Origin: an uncultured Lachnospiraceae bacterium
GTDB taxonomy: Bacteria > Bacillota > Clostridia > Lachnospirales > Lachnospiraceae
DNA length: 64,000 bases
Direction: 5' to 3'
Assembly (NCBI GenBank): GCA_946615865.1
Contig: CAMOIJ010000003.1
Coordinates: 1 to 64,000 of the forward strand
Shown piece by piece: positions 8,927-16,080 of the stretch. Numbering within the stretch: the stretch's first letter is position 1; each line of letters opens with the position of its first letter. The notes beneath the pieces were generated by a model, which made no database searches, was not told the origin of the DNA, and was given only the letters and a program-made list of their open reading frames with translations. The translations under genes were made by a program, and so were the position numbers.

Positions 8927-9040
8927 CTCAGTTCTCCACCATCAACCAGCTTCCGCCTGAAGCTGAAATATACAAACGCCGACAGCGCCACTGTCAGGAT
9001 GTCCGCCGTCACCTGCGACCAGACGATGCCGTGCGGCCTC
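8923..9040 (-). pseudogene. C-terminal remnant of a MATE-like efflux transporter
   Basis: The last ~38 codons before the stop at 8923 read GIVWSQVTADILTVALSAF followed by a basic tail, matching the final helix of MATE transporters. The coding similarity ends exactly at the palindrome at 9041; beyond it lies the unrelated nagA gene. The rest of the transporter is absent, so this is a 3' remnant left by a rearrangement at the palindrome. Confidence 0.6.
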
Positions 9041-9090
9041 GACCTCTGGGGTAGTTTGTGGACAAGTGTCCACAAACTACCCCAGAGGTC
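9041..9090. repeat. palindromic element copy 1 (50 bp)
   Basis: Perfect inverted repeat, two 24-bp arms around AG, inner arm TGGACA/TGTCCA. It lies between the nagA stop (9093) and the MATE remnant. Confidence 0.97.
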
Positions 9091-9092
9091 TT

Positions 9093-10250
9093 TCAATTCC
9101 TGCCCCGGCAAAATGTCGTCTCTACGGAATAGTCATCCCTTAGGACGACTATGTCGGCGTCCTTTCCGGCTTGAAGAGAGCCCTTCGTGCGCTCCATACC
9201 GATCAGACGCGCGGGATTTAAAGTACACGCGTTGATCGCCGTCTGCCAGGGCACGCCGGCTTTCTCAACGAGATTTCTGAGTCCCTCATTGATCCTCAGC
9301 GTAGAACCGGCGAGCGTTCCTGAATCTACCAGGTGCGCGCTGCCGTCCTCATAGAGTTCGACGAGGTTTCCGCCGAACAGCATCCTCGTTCCGACGGGCA
9401 GCCCCTTGAAGCGGAGCGCGTCAGAGATCATCACTCCGTAATCCGGGCCTTTGCAGGTGAAGAACGCGTGCACCGCATCCCAGCCGGAATGAAGGCCGTC
9501 GCATATAATCTCTCCGAACACATCCTTAAATCGGAAAGCGGCCCCGGGTATTCCGGGCTCCCTGTGGTGGAACGGTGCCATGCCGTTATAAACGTGCGTC
9601 ACACTTCGCGCACCGTTCGCAAAGGCCATCGCCGCCTGGGCACAAGTCGCCGAAGAATGCCCCAGCGACGCCACGATCCCGTTCTCGTTAAGGAAGCGGG
9701 TCAGCCGGTATCCCTCATCGTTTTCGCAGGCAAGCGTCACGATACGGATCAGTCCGTCAGAAGCGTCAAAATATCGCTTGAACTGCTCGAGATCCGGAGC
9801 GACGCAGAACTCTTCCGGCTGCGCTCCCTTGTACTTCTGGCTGAGATAAGGACCTTCCAAATGTATGCCCAGTATCTCCGCTCCCGGAACGCTGTCCCGA
9901 TCAGCCCTCTGCTCCCGCGCGACTTTGGCGACGTTATTCAGCGCCTTTGTAAGCACTTCTTCCGACTGCGTGATCGTTGTGGGGAGAAAACCGGTCACAC
10001 CTTCGCCGACTATGTTTTGCACCCAGTTCCTGAGGCCTTCCTCCTCGGCATCATTCGTGTCGAAGCCGTACGCCCCGTGTGTGTGCACGTCAATGAATCC
10101 GGGCACGATCCGAAGATCTCCGAAATCCATGTCAGCCTGTCCGCTTCCGTAAGGGCGAATTCTCTCTATCTTCCCCGACTCAGTGGAGACCTCGATCTGC
10201 GCCTCCATCCACTCGTTCAGGATCCATACTCTTTTGCTCTGCAGTATCAT
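9093..10250 (-). CDS. nagA: N-acetylglucosamine-6-phosphate deacetylase
   Basis: The protein has 385 residues of the amidohydrolase superfamily. Visible active-site elements: HTH motif His56-x-His58 in DVHTHGA, metal ligand Glu132 in HLEGPYLS, His198 in SLGHSSA, His219 in VTHVYNG, His254 in CDGLH and Asp277 in SDALR. It converts GlcNAc-6-phosphate to glucosamine-6-phosphate and acetate, feeding amino-sugar catabolism and cell-wall recycling. ATG 10250 has GGAGAACG upstream. The TGA lies two bases from palindrome copy 1. No nagB or sugar transporter is adjacent. Confidence 0.93.
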   Translation of the reverse strand: MILQSKRVWILNEWMEAQIEVSTESGKIERIRPYGSGQADMDFGDLRIVPGFIDVHTHGAYGFDTNDAEEEGLRNWVQNIVGEGVTGFLPTTITQSEEVLTKALNNVAKVAREQRADRDSVPGAEILGIHLEGPYLSQKYKGAQPEEFCVAPDLEQFKRYFDASDGLIRIVTLACENDEGYRLTRFLNENGIVASLGHSSATCAQAAMAFANGARSVTHVYNGMAPFHHREPGIPGAAFRFKDVFGEIICDGLHSGWDAVHAFFTCKGPDYGVMISDALRFKGLPVGTRMLFGGNLVELYEDGSAHLVDSGTLAGSTLRINEGLRNLVEKAGVPWQTAINACTLNPARLIGMERTKGSLQAGKDADIVVLRDDYSVETTFCRGRN

Positions 10251-10277
10251 GATCGTTCTCCCTCTGCGTCATCACAT

Positions 10278-10775
10278 TTAAGACTCATATCTGATCTCGC
10301 ATTCTCCCGTCAGGCGGTTCATGATGTATCTTTTCACAAAGTCGTAGTCCTCTTCCGGTACAAAGACACGGAGCTTCTTGATTCCATTCTGAAGTTCGAT
10401 ATATTTTGGCGTAAAGACGGCCGCCTTTGCTTTATCGAAGTCAAAATAGACAGAAGATCTGCCATATCCGCTTTTAACATAGATATCTGACATTTCATAA
10501 CTCTCCTGGGGATCCTCGGCCGAGAGCGCCAGCTTAAAGACCACAAATGTGATCAGCAGGAAAACCGCGTCTGAGCCCGCCATGATCAGAAAATTCGTCC
10601 AGTCTTTGTACTGGACTGCCATGATCACGCCGAAAACCAGTATAAAGGCGGCTATGCCAAGGCATGCCTTGATTCCCATCCACATACCTTTACGATAGTA
10701 CCCCACATCCATGGAGCAGGACCAGGTGTAGAAGCCGTGCGAGTTCTTGGTGATTTTTGTTAAGTCTTCGCTCAT
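10278..10775 (-). CDS. membrane protein of unknown function, 165 residues
   Basis: From ATG 10775 (AAAGGCGG upstream) the protein has a short polar N-terminus, two hydrophobic segments near residues 40-62 and 72-93, and a soluble C-terminal domain of about 70 residues. The frame extends upstream into palindrome copy 2, but that part is not protein-like. The layout resembles small PH-like or YcxB-type membrane proteins; I cannot assign a function. Confidence 0.7.
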   Translation of the reverse strand: MSEDLTKITKNSHGFYTWSCSMDVGYYRKGMWMGIKACLGIAAFILVFGVIMAVQYKDWTNFLIMAGSDAVFLLITFVVFKLALSAEDPQESYEMSDIYVKSGYGRSSVYFDFDKAKAAVFTPKYIELQNGIKKLRVFVPEEDYDFVKRYIMNRLTGECEIRYES

Positions 10776-10875
10776 AACGCCGCCTTTCCGTTTAATGAAA
10801 ATGATTCGTTCTCCGCTATACGAAATATTGTATCGTGTTTCTATAGGGGTTTCAATCGACTGGCGGGAGCAAAGC

Positions 10876-10962
10876 GACCTCTGGGGTAGTTTGTGGACAC
10901 CTGTCCACAAACTACCCCAGAGGTCGATCAAGTCCAAACTACCCCAGAGGTCGATCAAGTTC
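10876..10962. repeat. palindromic element copy 2 (50 bp, 10876-10925) plus tandem right-end duplicate
   Basis: Perfect 24-bp arms around CC. The right end plus flank (27-bp unit starting AAACTACCCCAGAGGTC) is repeated in tandem at 10909-10935 and 10936-10962. The permease stop codon (10961-10963) falls at the end of the second unit. Confidence 0.97.
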
Positions 10963-11866
10963 AAATATTCACTATCAATCCGCATCCGAAAGCGAAAGCC
11001 ATCACAAACGCAATATATAAAGCAAACCGCTTCCAGCCCATAGCAATCTTCAAAGCGCCGAGGTTCGTGATCTTTGTAGCAGGCCCAGTGATCATAAACG
11101 CTGCGGCGGAGCCCATACTCATGCCGCCCGCGAGCCAGGTCTGCAGGAGCGGAATCGTTCCTCCCCCGCAGGCGTAAAGCGGCACACCGATCGTGGCGGC
11201 CATCAGCACGCCCCAGGCCTCGTTTTCTCCGAACACCCCAACCATCATTTCCTGCGGCACATAGCGCTGGAACAGCGCCGACAGCAGAATACCTGCCAAA
11301 AAATACCCTCCGGTCGCCTTGACGTTTCTCCAGAAATTCAGCAGATACCGGATCAGAAGATTCGGATGCGTGTCGCGGCTGGCGCGCTCGGAGAATCCTT
11401 CGAAGTCAAAAAATTCCTTCTCCCGATAGAACGCGAACACCAGCAGTCCGGCCGCGCAGCCGCACAAAAAGCATGAGACAATGCGCACTGCAAGCGCCCT
11501 CGTACCAAGCGCCGCACTGTAAATGATGAGTTGAGGATTGAGCAGGATGGATGCCATCATGAATGCTGCAAGCCAGTCCTCCCGCATTCCCTGTTTTCGG
11601 AAGGAGGCGGCAATAGGAATCGTCCCGTACATACACAGCGGTGAAGCGATCCCCAGCAGGCAGGCCGGTATGATGCCGAGCAGCCCCAGCTTTTTCCCCT
11701 GCAGCCCGACAAAGAGCCCGTGTATTTTGTCCTTGGCGAACACGGAAATCAGTGATCCGATCGCCATGCCGAGGATCCAGTACCGGAAAATCTGCCGCAG
11801 CTGCAGGTCAAAATAGTACCAGATATACACGATCTCCCTGTGAAGGATAGACAGCAGATCACTCAT
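10961..11866 (-). CDS. permease, DUF318/ArsP-like
   Basis: The protein has 301 residues with about eight hydrophobic helices and two family blocks: SPLCMYGTIPIAASF in the first half and VPLYACGGGTIPLLQ in the second, which carry the conserved Cys and Gly residues of the DUF318 (SO_0444/ArsP-type) efflux permeases. Relatives export organoarsenicals or other metal(loid) compounds; the substrate here is unknown. Its ATG overlaps the end of the DUF362 lipoprotein gene by 8 bp, so the two are cotranscribed. Confidence 0.85.
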   Translation of the reverse strand: MSDLLSILHREIVYIWYYFDLQLRQIFRYWILGMAIGSLISVFAKDKIHGLFVGLQGKKLGLLGIIPACLLGIASPLCMYGTIPIAASFRKQGMREDWLAAFMMASILLNPQLIIYSAALGTRALAVRIVSCFLCGCAAGLLVFAFYREKEFFDFEGFSERASRDTHPNLLIRYLLNFWRNVKATGGYFLAGILLSALFQRYVPQEMMVGVFGENEAWGVLMAATIGVPLYACGGGTIPLLQTWLAGGMSMGSAAAFMITGPATKITNLGALKIAMGWKRFALYIAFVMAFAFGCGLIVNI

Positions 11867-12923
11867 CTATTTTGACCAATTCGTAGGTGCGGCTGCCCAG
11901 GCCGATCTCTTCCGCGTGCTCGAGCGTATGGATCCCGTTGCGGCTCTCGATCCGGTTCACGAGTGCTTCACTGTCCGGAGCCTGGTAGACCAGATCCACG
12001 CAGGCCTGATCCAACGCGACAGGGTCTGTGCTCGCCAAAATCCCGATATCATGCATGTCCGGTTCATCCGGGTTTCCGTCGCAGTCGCAGTCCACCGACA
12101 GGCGGTTCATCACATTGATGTAGATGATGTGCTCCTCGCCGACGTGGTCGCGGAAGCCGGACACCATTTCAGCCAGCGCCTCCAGCCACTCATCCTGGTC
12201 GCTGTGCATGATGCTGCCGCTGGTCCTCGTTCCGGCGCTGTGGACATAGACTTTGCCGCTCGGAGAAGAAATGCCAATCCCGACATTCTTGATCGCGCCG
12301 CCAAACCCGGCCATGGCATGCCCCTTAAAGTGGGACAGAATCAACCAATCTGTATAATTCTCAGCGTGGCTGCCGACGATTATTTTGTCCAGCCTTCTGC
12401 CTCCGGTCACGGGCCATTCGACCTCGCCCTCTTCGTCCATCAGGTCAAAATCCGCAATAGCCGTAAACCCGTGGTCTTCCGCCACCTGCCTGTGCATGGC
12501 GGAACTGGCGCGGGAGCCGCCATAGGCCGTGTTGCACTCCACGATTGTTCCATCCAGCTTCTGAACAAGATCCCCGATCAGTTCAGGACGCAGATAGTTG
12601 CTCGCGGGCGGTTCGCCGGTCGATATTTTGACAGCGGTCTTTCCGGAAGGAGTCCAGCCGAGTGCCTCGTAGATCCTGACAAGTCCTTCGGCAGAGATGT
12701 CGGACGTAAAATATACGGCTGCGGGCTCAGGCGACCTCTGGGGTAGTTTGTCTCCAGATGTGCCATCTGCCTCCAAACTACCTCCGAGGTCGCTTGCCTC
12801 TGCAGCGGCGCTTTTCCCCGTTTCTGACGACAAACTACCTCCGAGGTCGTTCGATGCTCCACACCCGGCTAGCAGGAGAATTGATGCAAGAGAAATCACT
12901 GCAAATAGTAAAGGCTTTTTCAT
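11859..12923 (-). CDS. DUF362 lipoprotein with palindrome-derived linker
   Basis: The protein has 354 residues. A lipoprotein signal peptide with lipobox LAGC (Cys21) is followed by a linker of about 45 residues and a DUF362 domain from about residue 70 (FKGHAMAGFGGAIKNVGIG, then a Cys-x-Cys pair in DCDCDGN). DUF362 proteins are poorly understood and often occur with ferredoxins, so an extracytoplasmic redox or metal role is plausible. The linker is encoded by degenerate copies of the palindrome: DLGGSL occurs twice, then DKLPQRS. The permease gene overlaps its 3' end. Confidence 0.85.
   Translation of the reverse strand: MKKPLLFAVISLASILLLAGCGASNDLGGSLSSETGKSAAAEASDLGGSLEADGTSGDKLPQRSPEPAAVYFTSDISAEGLVRIYEALGWTPSGKTAVKISTGEPPASNYLRPELIGDLVQKLDGTIVECNTAYGGSRASSAMHRQVAEDHGFTAIADFDLMDEEGEVEWPVTGGRRLDKIIVGSHAENYTDWLILSHFKGHAMAGFGGAIKNVGIGISSPSGKVYVHSAGTRTSGSIMHSDQDEWLEALAEMVSGFRDHVGEEHIIYINVMNRLSVDCDCDGNPDEPDMHDIGILASTDPVALDQACVDLVYQAPDSEALVNRIESRNGIHTLEHAEEIGLGSRTYELVKIDE
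12733..12848. repeat. degenerate palindromic element inside the DUF362 coding region
   Basis: A complete but diverged copy (12733-12791, 59 bp, right arm with CTCCGAGG instead of CCCAGAGG) and an extra right half (12830-12848) lie in frame in the linker of the DUF362 lipoprotein. Confidence 0.9.
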
Positions 12924-12926
12924 TTC

Positions 12927-13766
12927 TTATAAACTCCTTCCGAGCTGATATGCCTCCTGCGGTGCGCTCCAGTCCGCGTTTCCAAAGGACGTGGATTTCC
13001 CTGCGGATAAACCGGCAAGCACAAACAGCATGCCGATGATAACCGCTGCCATTATGCAGACGACAGGCACAAGCGGGTTCTCTTTTGACCCGCCTTTACG
13101 CCCCAGAACCCTGCAGAGCTGAGCCGCCCGAGTCCCAATCAGCACCCATGTGGACAGCATCAGCAGATTTTCGATAATTACCAGCCAGCCGGCTTTGTCA
13201 TAATCCAGAAATGCAAACGGCACGCGGAAGAACAGATAGTCCGGCATTCCACCCTTGATGAACAGGTACAATCCGAGCCCCGCGGCAAGTGTGGAAAGGC
13301 CGGTGAGCATGTTCTTTGTCCTGCCGCTCCACTTCAGGCCAGCCGTCATTGCCGGGATGTGCACTCCAAGGTGCAGTCCCATCAGCACGAACGCCCAGTG
13401 GGACATGGACAGGTGCATCCTTCTCACGAAGGAGACCGGCGCCAGGCCATACATAAAAGGCACTGCGTAGCCGCTCATGGACATGCCGCAGAACGCCGTC
13501 ATGGCAAAACACAGAACCAGCAGAATACTCAACACTGTCGTCAGGATTCGATAAGGATTATATTTCCCTTTAAAGAGAGCGCCGTACCACTTCCGGTTCA
13601 GGAACTGGTGAACAATGACAAGTATCGTCATGCTCACTCCGATCCATTCGTGCGCCGCTTCCCCTGTGACCTGATAAGCCATGAGGAACAGGAGAACGAC
13701 GGTCAGATCATCCGACCTCTGGGGTAGTTTGTTACCAGTTGTAGAATAATCTACAACTGTCCACAA
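12927..13766 (-). CDS. DUF4405-type membrane protein, 5' end replaced by a palindrome
   Basis: Five or more hydrophobic helices with a TGEAAHEWIG block, HQFLNRKWY and a second HLSMSHWAFVLMGLHLG block match DUF4405 cytochrome-b-like membrane proteins, whose conserved His residues may bind haem. Recognisable sequence starts at DDLTVVLLFLMAYQ, immediately beside palindrome copy 4 (13714-13781). The only upstream start is a TTG inside the palindrome without a good ribosome site, so about ten native N-terminal residues and the start appear lost. It may be inactive, or be translated from the element. It lies just upstream of the DUF362 gene (4 bp). Confidence 0.7.
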   Translation of the reverse strand: MWTVVDYSTTGNKLPQRSDDLTVVLLFLMAYQVTGEAAHEWIGVSMTILVIVHQFLNRKWYGALFKGKYNPYRILTTVLSILLVLCFAMTAFCGMSMSGYAVPFMYGLAPVSFVRRMHLSMSHWAFVLMGLHLGVHIPAMTAGLKWSGRTKNMLTGLSTLAAGLGLYLFIKGGMPDYLFFRVPFAFLDYDKAGWLVIIENLLMLSTWVLIGTRAAQLCRVLGRKGGSKENPLVPVVCIMAAVIIGMLFVLAGLSAGKSTSFGNADWSAPQEAYQLGRSL

Positions 13767-13781
13767 ACTACCCCAGAGGTC
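13714..13781. repeat. palindromic element copy 4 (68 bp)
   Basis: Long class. An inner stem GTTGTAGA/TCTACAAC around ATAA is nested within the outer arms. It forms the 5' boundary of the truncated DUF4405 gene. Confidence 0.95.
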
Positions 13782-13789
13782 GATTTCAC

Positions 13790-14545
13790 TTATTTCAGTT
13801 TGTTGTAATCTTCTTCACTTACTGCCTCGAGCCACTCGTTGCTCGCTTCCTCGCCCGCGATCTCGATAGCCAGATGGGAGAACCAGCTGTCGGGAGCGGC
13901 GCCGTGCCAATGCTTGACTTCCGCCGGAATGTTGATCACGGTGCCGGGAGTCATCTCGACGGCTTCCTTGCCCCACTCCTGGTAGTAACCTCTTCCGCCG
14001 ACGCAGATCAGCATCTGGCCGCCCGCTTTTTTGGCGTGATGGACGTGCCAGTTGTTGCGGCATCCCGGCTCAAAAGTCACGTTGAAGATCGGAATCTGCT
14101 CCGTGGATACCGGTGCCAGATAGCTCTCGCCGACGAAGAACTGTCCGTAAGGGTTGGGCTCGCCGATCGGGAAAAATATAGTATTCTGGTACTTCTCTTT
14201 GTCAGTCAGTGCCGGCGCTTCCTCGTTCCAGACTTCCTTAGCCAGTCTGAACACCGCCCATCCTTTGGGCCAGCCGACATACATAGTCGCGTGGGTGATG
14301 ATGGCTGCGATCTCTTCCTTGGTCACGCCATGCGCCTTCGCGTTCTGCAGATGGTAGGTCAGGGAGGAATCCGTGATGCCGGACGCCATCAGAGATACAA
14401 CGGTAATGATGCATTTTGTCTTCACGTCGATCGCTTCTTCGTTCCAAACTTCTCCGAAAAGCACATCGTCATTGAGATGCGCGAACATGGGAGCAAATTC
14501 GCCTAACTGATTTCTGCCTGCTGTCTGTACGATCTTTTCTTCCAT
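13790..14545 (-). CDS. carboxymuconolactone decarboxylase-like / cupin fusion protein
   Basis: The protein has 251 residues. The N-terminal ~110 residues resemble the CMD/AhpD fold (DVKTKCIITVVSLMASG, then HLQNAKAHGVTKEEIAAIITHATMYVGWP), with one Cys rather than the AhpD CxxC. The C-terminal half is a cupin with metal-ligand motifs WHVHH and VKHWHGAAPDSWFSHLAI. Such fusions occur beside flavodoxins and aldo/keto reductases in anaerobes and are probably redox or detoxification enzymes. Its gene lies between palindrome copies 4 and 5. Confidence 0.85.
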   Translation of the reverse strand: MEEKIVQTAGRNQLGEFAPMFAHLNDDVLFGEVWNEEAIDVKTKCIITVVSLMASGITDSSLTYHLQNAKAHGVTKEEIAAIITHATMYVGWPKGWAVFRLAKEVWNEEAPALTDKEKYQNTIFFPIGEPNPYGQFFVGESYLAPVSTEQIPIFNVTFEPGCRNNWHVHHAKKAGGQMLICVGGRGYYQEWGKEAVEMTPGTVINIPAEVKHWHGAAPDSWFSHLAIEIAGEEASNEWLEAVSEEDYNKLK

Positions 14546-14585
14546 TTTGGTTTTCTCCTCTATTGTTGACCTGTAGGTTTTGTTC

Positions 14586-14654
14586 GACCTCTGGGGTTGT
14601 CCTTGACCTCTGGGGTAGTTTGCAGACAGGTGTCTGCAAACTACCCCAGAGGTC
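14586..14654. repeat. palindromic element copy 5 (50 bp, 14605-14654) plus left fragment
   Basis: Perfect 24-bp arms with a matched change to CAGACA/TGTCTG. An 11-bp left-end fragment (14586-14596) precedes it. Confidence 0.96.
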
Positions 14655-14663
14655 GCTCATTGC

Positions 14664-15143
14664 TTAAAGTACCTCGTCCAGCCAGCGGCGGATCTCCGCT
14701 TCTTTGGGACGGTTGATCTGACGGCCTTTTTCCCACTTCACATCGCCGGTCACATTCTTATGCAGAGCGACATCGCTTCTTCCGACACCGCTGCCGCCAG
14801 ATGTGCAGAAGGGAATGATTTTTTTGCCGCTGAAATCATAACTCTCCAGGAAAGTCTCGATGATCCTGGGCGCTACGCCCCACCAGATCGGGAAACCTAC
14901 GATTACCGTGTCATAGGCTGCCATGTCGAGAACGTCTCCTGCGATCTCGGGCCTTGCAGAGGGATCATTCATCTCCACGCTGCTGCGGCTGTTCTTGTTC
15001 ATCCAGTTCAGATCAGCACCGGTATATCTCTGTTTTGGCACGATCTCATAGAAATCTGCTCCCGCGATCCGGGCAATCTCTTCACCGACTCTTTTTGTCA
15101 CACCGCTTGCGGAAAACACCGCTACTAATACATTCTTTTTCAT
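14664..15143 (-). CDS. flavodoxin family protein
   Basis: The protein has 159 residues with an N-terminal VAVFSASGVTKRVGEEIA FMN-phosphate loop, the VIVGFPIWWGVAPRI hydrophobic strand and FCTSGGSGVGRS, as in Flavodoxin_4-type proteins. It should bind FMN and act as a cytoplasmic electron carrier or quinone/FMN reductase. The start at 15143 is set by AGGAGAAAACGG. It stands alone between palindrome copies 5 and 6; the TetR gene lies upstream on the same strand. Confidence 0.9.
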   Translation of the reverse strand: MKKNVLVAVFSASGVTKRVGEEIARIAGADFYEIVPKQRYTGADLNWMNKNSRSSVEMNDPSARPEIAGDVLDMAAYDTVIVGFPIWWGVAPRIIETFLESYDFSGKKIIPFCTSGGSGVGRSDVALHKNVTGDVKWEKGRQINRPKEAEIRRWLDEVL

Positions 15144-15180
15144 TCCGTTTTCTCCTTATATATTGTCAGTCTCAACCTCT

Positions 15181-15257
15181 GACCTCTGGGGTAGTTTGTA
15201 GACACCTGTCTACAAACTACCCCAGAGGTCGCTCATTACCCCAGAGGTCGCTCATTA
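15181..15257. repeat. palindromic element copy 6 (50 bp, 15181-15230) plus tandem right-end duplicate
   Basis: Perfect arms with matched TAGACA/TGTCTA. The right end plus 8 bp of flank (19-bp unit CCCCAGAGGTCGCTCATTA) is repeated exactly at 15220-15238 and 15239-15257. Confidence 0.97.
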
Positions 15258-15261
15258 ATGC

Positions 15262-15885
15262 TCACTCGCCCAACAGCCGCACCAGACAGCCGTGGGTCAA
15301 TTCATATACGGTTTGATACACATAATCGATTCCTGCTTCCTTCATGGCAGCCTTCTGCTTCTCCGTCACGGAAGTATACGGGTAAATTCCGAACATGAAG
15401 GGAAAGAAGATATAAATGAAGTTCTGAATATCCGTCACGTTCATATTCGGGCAGAACTTTGTGAGCAGCATGCTCATCAGGTGCAGCGACCTGCCGTAGG
15501 AGTGCTTGAAAGATACCAGAAGTTCCTCGCGGCTGTTGGCCTCCATGTCAAAGTTGTTCATGGAGAGCAGCTTGAGGAGCTGCGGTCTGTCTGCCAGGGA
15601 CTGCGCTATTTTGTCAGCCAGCTGCGCTTTCGTGAGCCGCTCATTTTGGTCATGAATTGCCGTCAACTGCTCGTTCCAACGGTCGTACTCCCTCTTGAAG
15701 AGCGCCAGGAAGATCTCTTCCTTCGTCTCAAAATAGTTATAGATCGTGGGACGAGAGAAAGAGGTGATCTTGCCGATCTCCTTGAGTGTGATCTCCCGGA
15801 AGCTCGTCGTCTGGTAAAGCTGCTCACATGCATTTATGATCTCTTCCCGTTTCCGCGCGATCTGTTCCGGTGTTCCTTTTCTCAT
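15262..15885 (-). CDS. TetR/AcrR family transcriptional regulator
   Basis: From ATG 15885 (GGAGGAATAGTT upstream) the protein has 207 residues. It starts MRKGTPEQIARKREEIINAC, with the HTH at about residues 28-50 (ITLKEIGKITSFSRPTIYNYF). The open frame extends upstream into palindrome copy 7, but that part is not native. Two TGACANCGTGTCA operators flank its promoter (separate entry), so it is almost certainly autoregulated. The likely target is the neighbouring flavodoxin/cupin/DUF362 block; the ligand is unknown. Confidence 0.92.
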   Translation of the reverse strand: MRKGTPEQIARKREEIINACEQLYQTTSFREITLKEIGKITSFSRPTIYNYFETKEEIFLALFKREYDRWNEQLTAIHDQNERLTKAQLADKIAQSLADRPQLLKLLSMNNFDMEANSREELLVSFKHSYGRSLHLMSMLLTKFCPNMNVTDIQNFIYIFFPFMFGIYPYTSVTEKQKAAMKEAGIDYVYQTVYELTHGCLVRLLGE

Positions 15886-15918
15886 AACTATTCCTCCGCC
15901 GTGCTCATTCATTGTTTT

Positions 15919-15969
15919 CTGACATCGTGTCAGTATCTGTATTATAGGACTATTCTGACACCGTGTCAA
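15919..15969 (-). promoter_or_regulatory. tetR promoter with two palindromic operators
   Basis: The minus strand carries TTGACA (15964-15969), a 17-bp spacer and TATAAT (15941-15946). The operator CTGACANCGTGTCAG occurs twice: at 15955-15969 over the -35 and at 15919-15933 downstream of the -10, 36 bp apart centre to centre. This layout is typical of repression by the adjacent TetR protein. Confidence 0.85.
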
Positions 15970-15999
15970 CACTTTGTTGGGGCAAACGCCAACAAAAAC

Positions 16000-16067
16000 A
16001 ACCTCTGGGGTAGTTTGTCGACAGTTGTAGAATATTCCACACCTGTCCACAAACTACCCCAGAGGTC
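16000..16067. repeat. palindromic element copy 7 (68 bp)
   Basis: Long class; first base A instead of G, core GTAGAATATTCCACA. It lies between the alpha/beta-hydrolase stop (16081) and the tetR promoter. Confidence 0.95.
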
Positions 16068-16080
16068 AAATAGCCCAAAA

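Noticed and set aside
9333-10490. 385-codon open frame on the + strand opposite nagA
   Set aside because: It is the antisense of a clear nagA gene, with low-complexity Arg/His-rich translation and no ribosome site. Similar long shadows occur at 11916-12746, 42181-43170 and 45738-46913.
15886-16050. N-terminal extension of the TetR protein starting in palindrome copy 7
   Set aside because: The extension translates palindrome and promoter DNA, while ATG 15885 has a strong GGAGG site and starts the normal TetR N-terminus. The same logic was used for the genes at 10775, 24834, 27858, 28958, 30212, 33965 and 42256.
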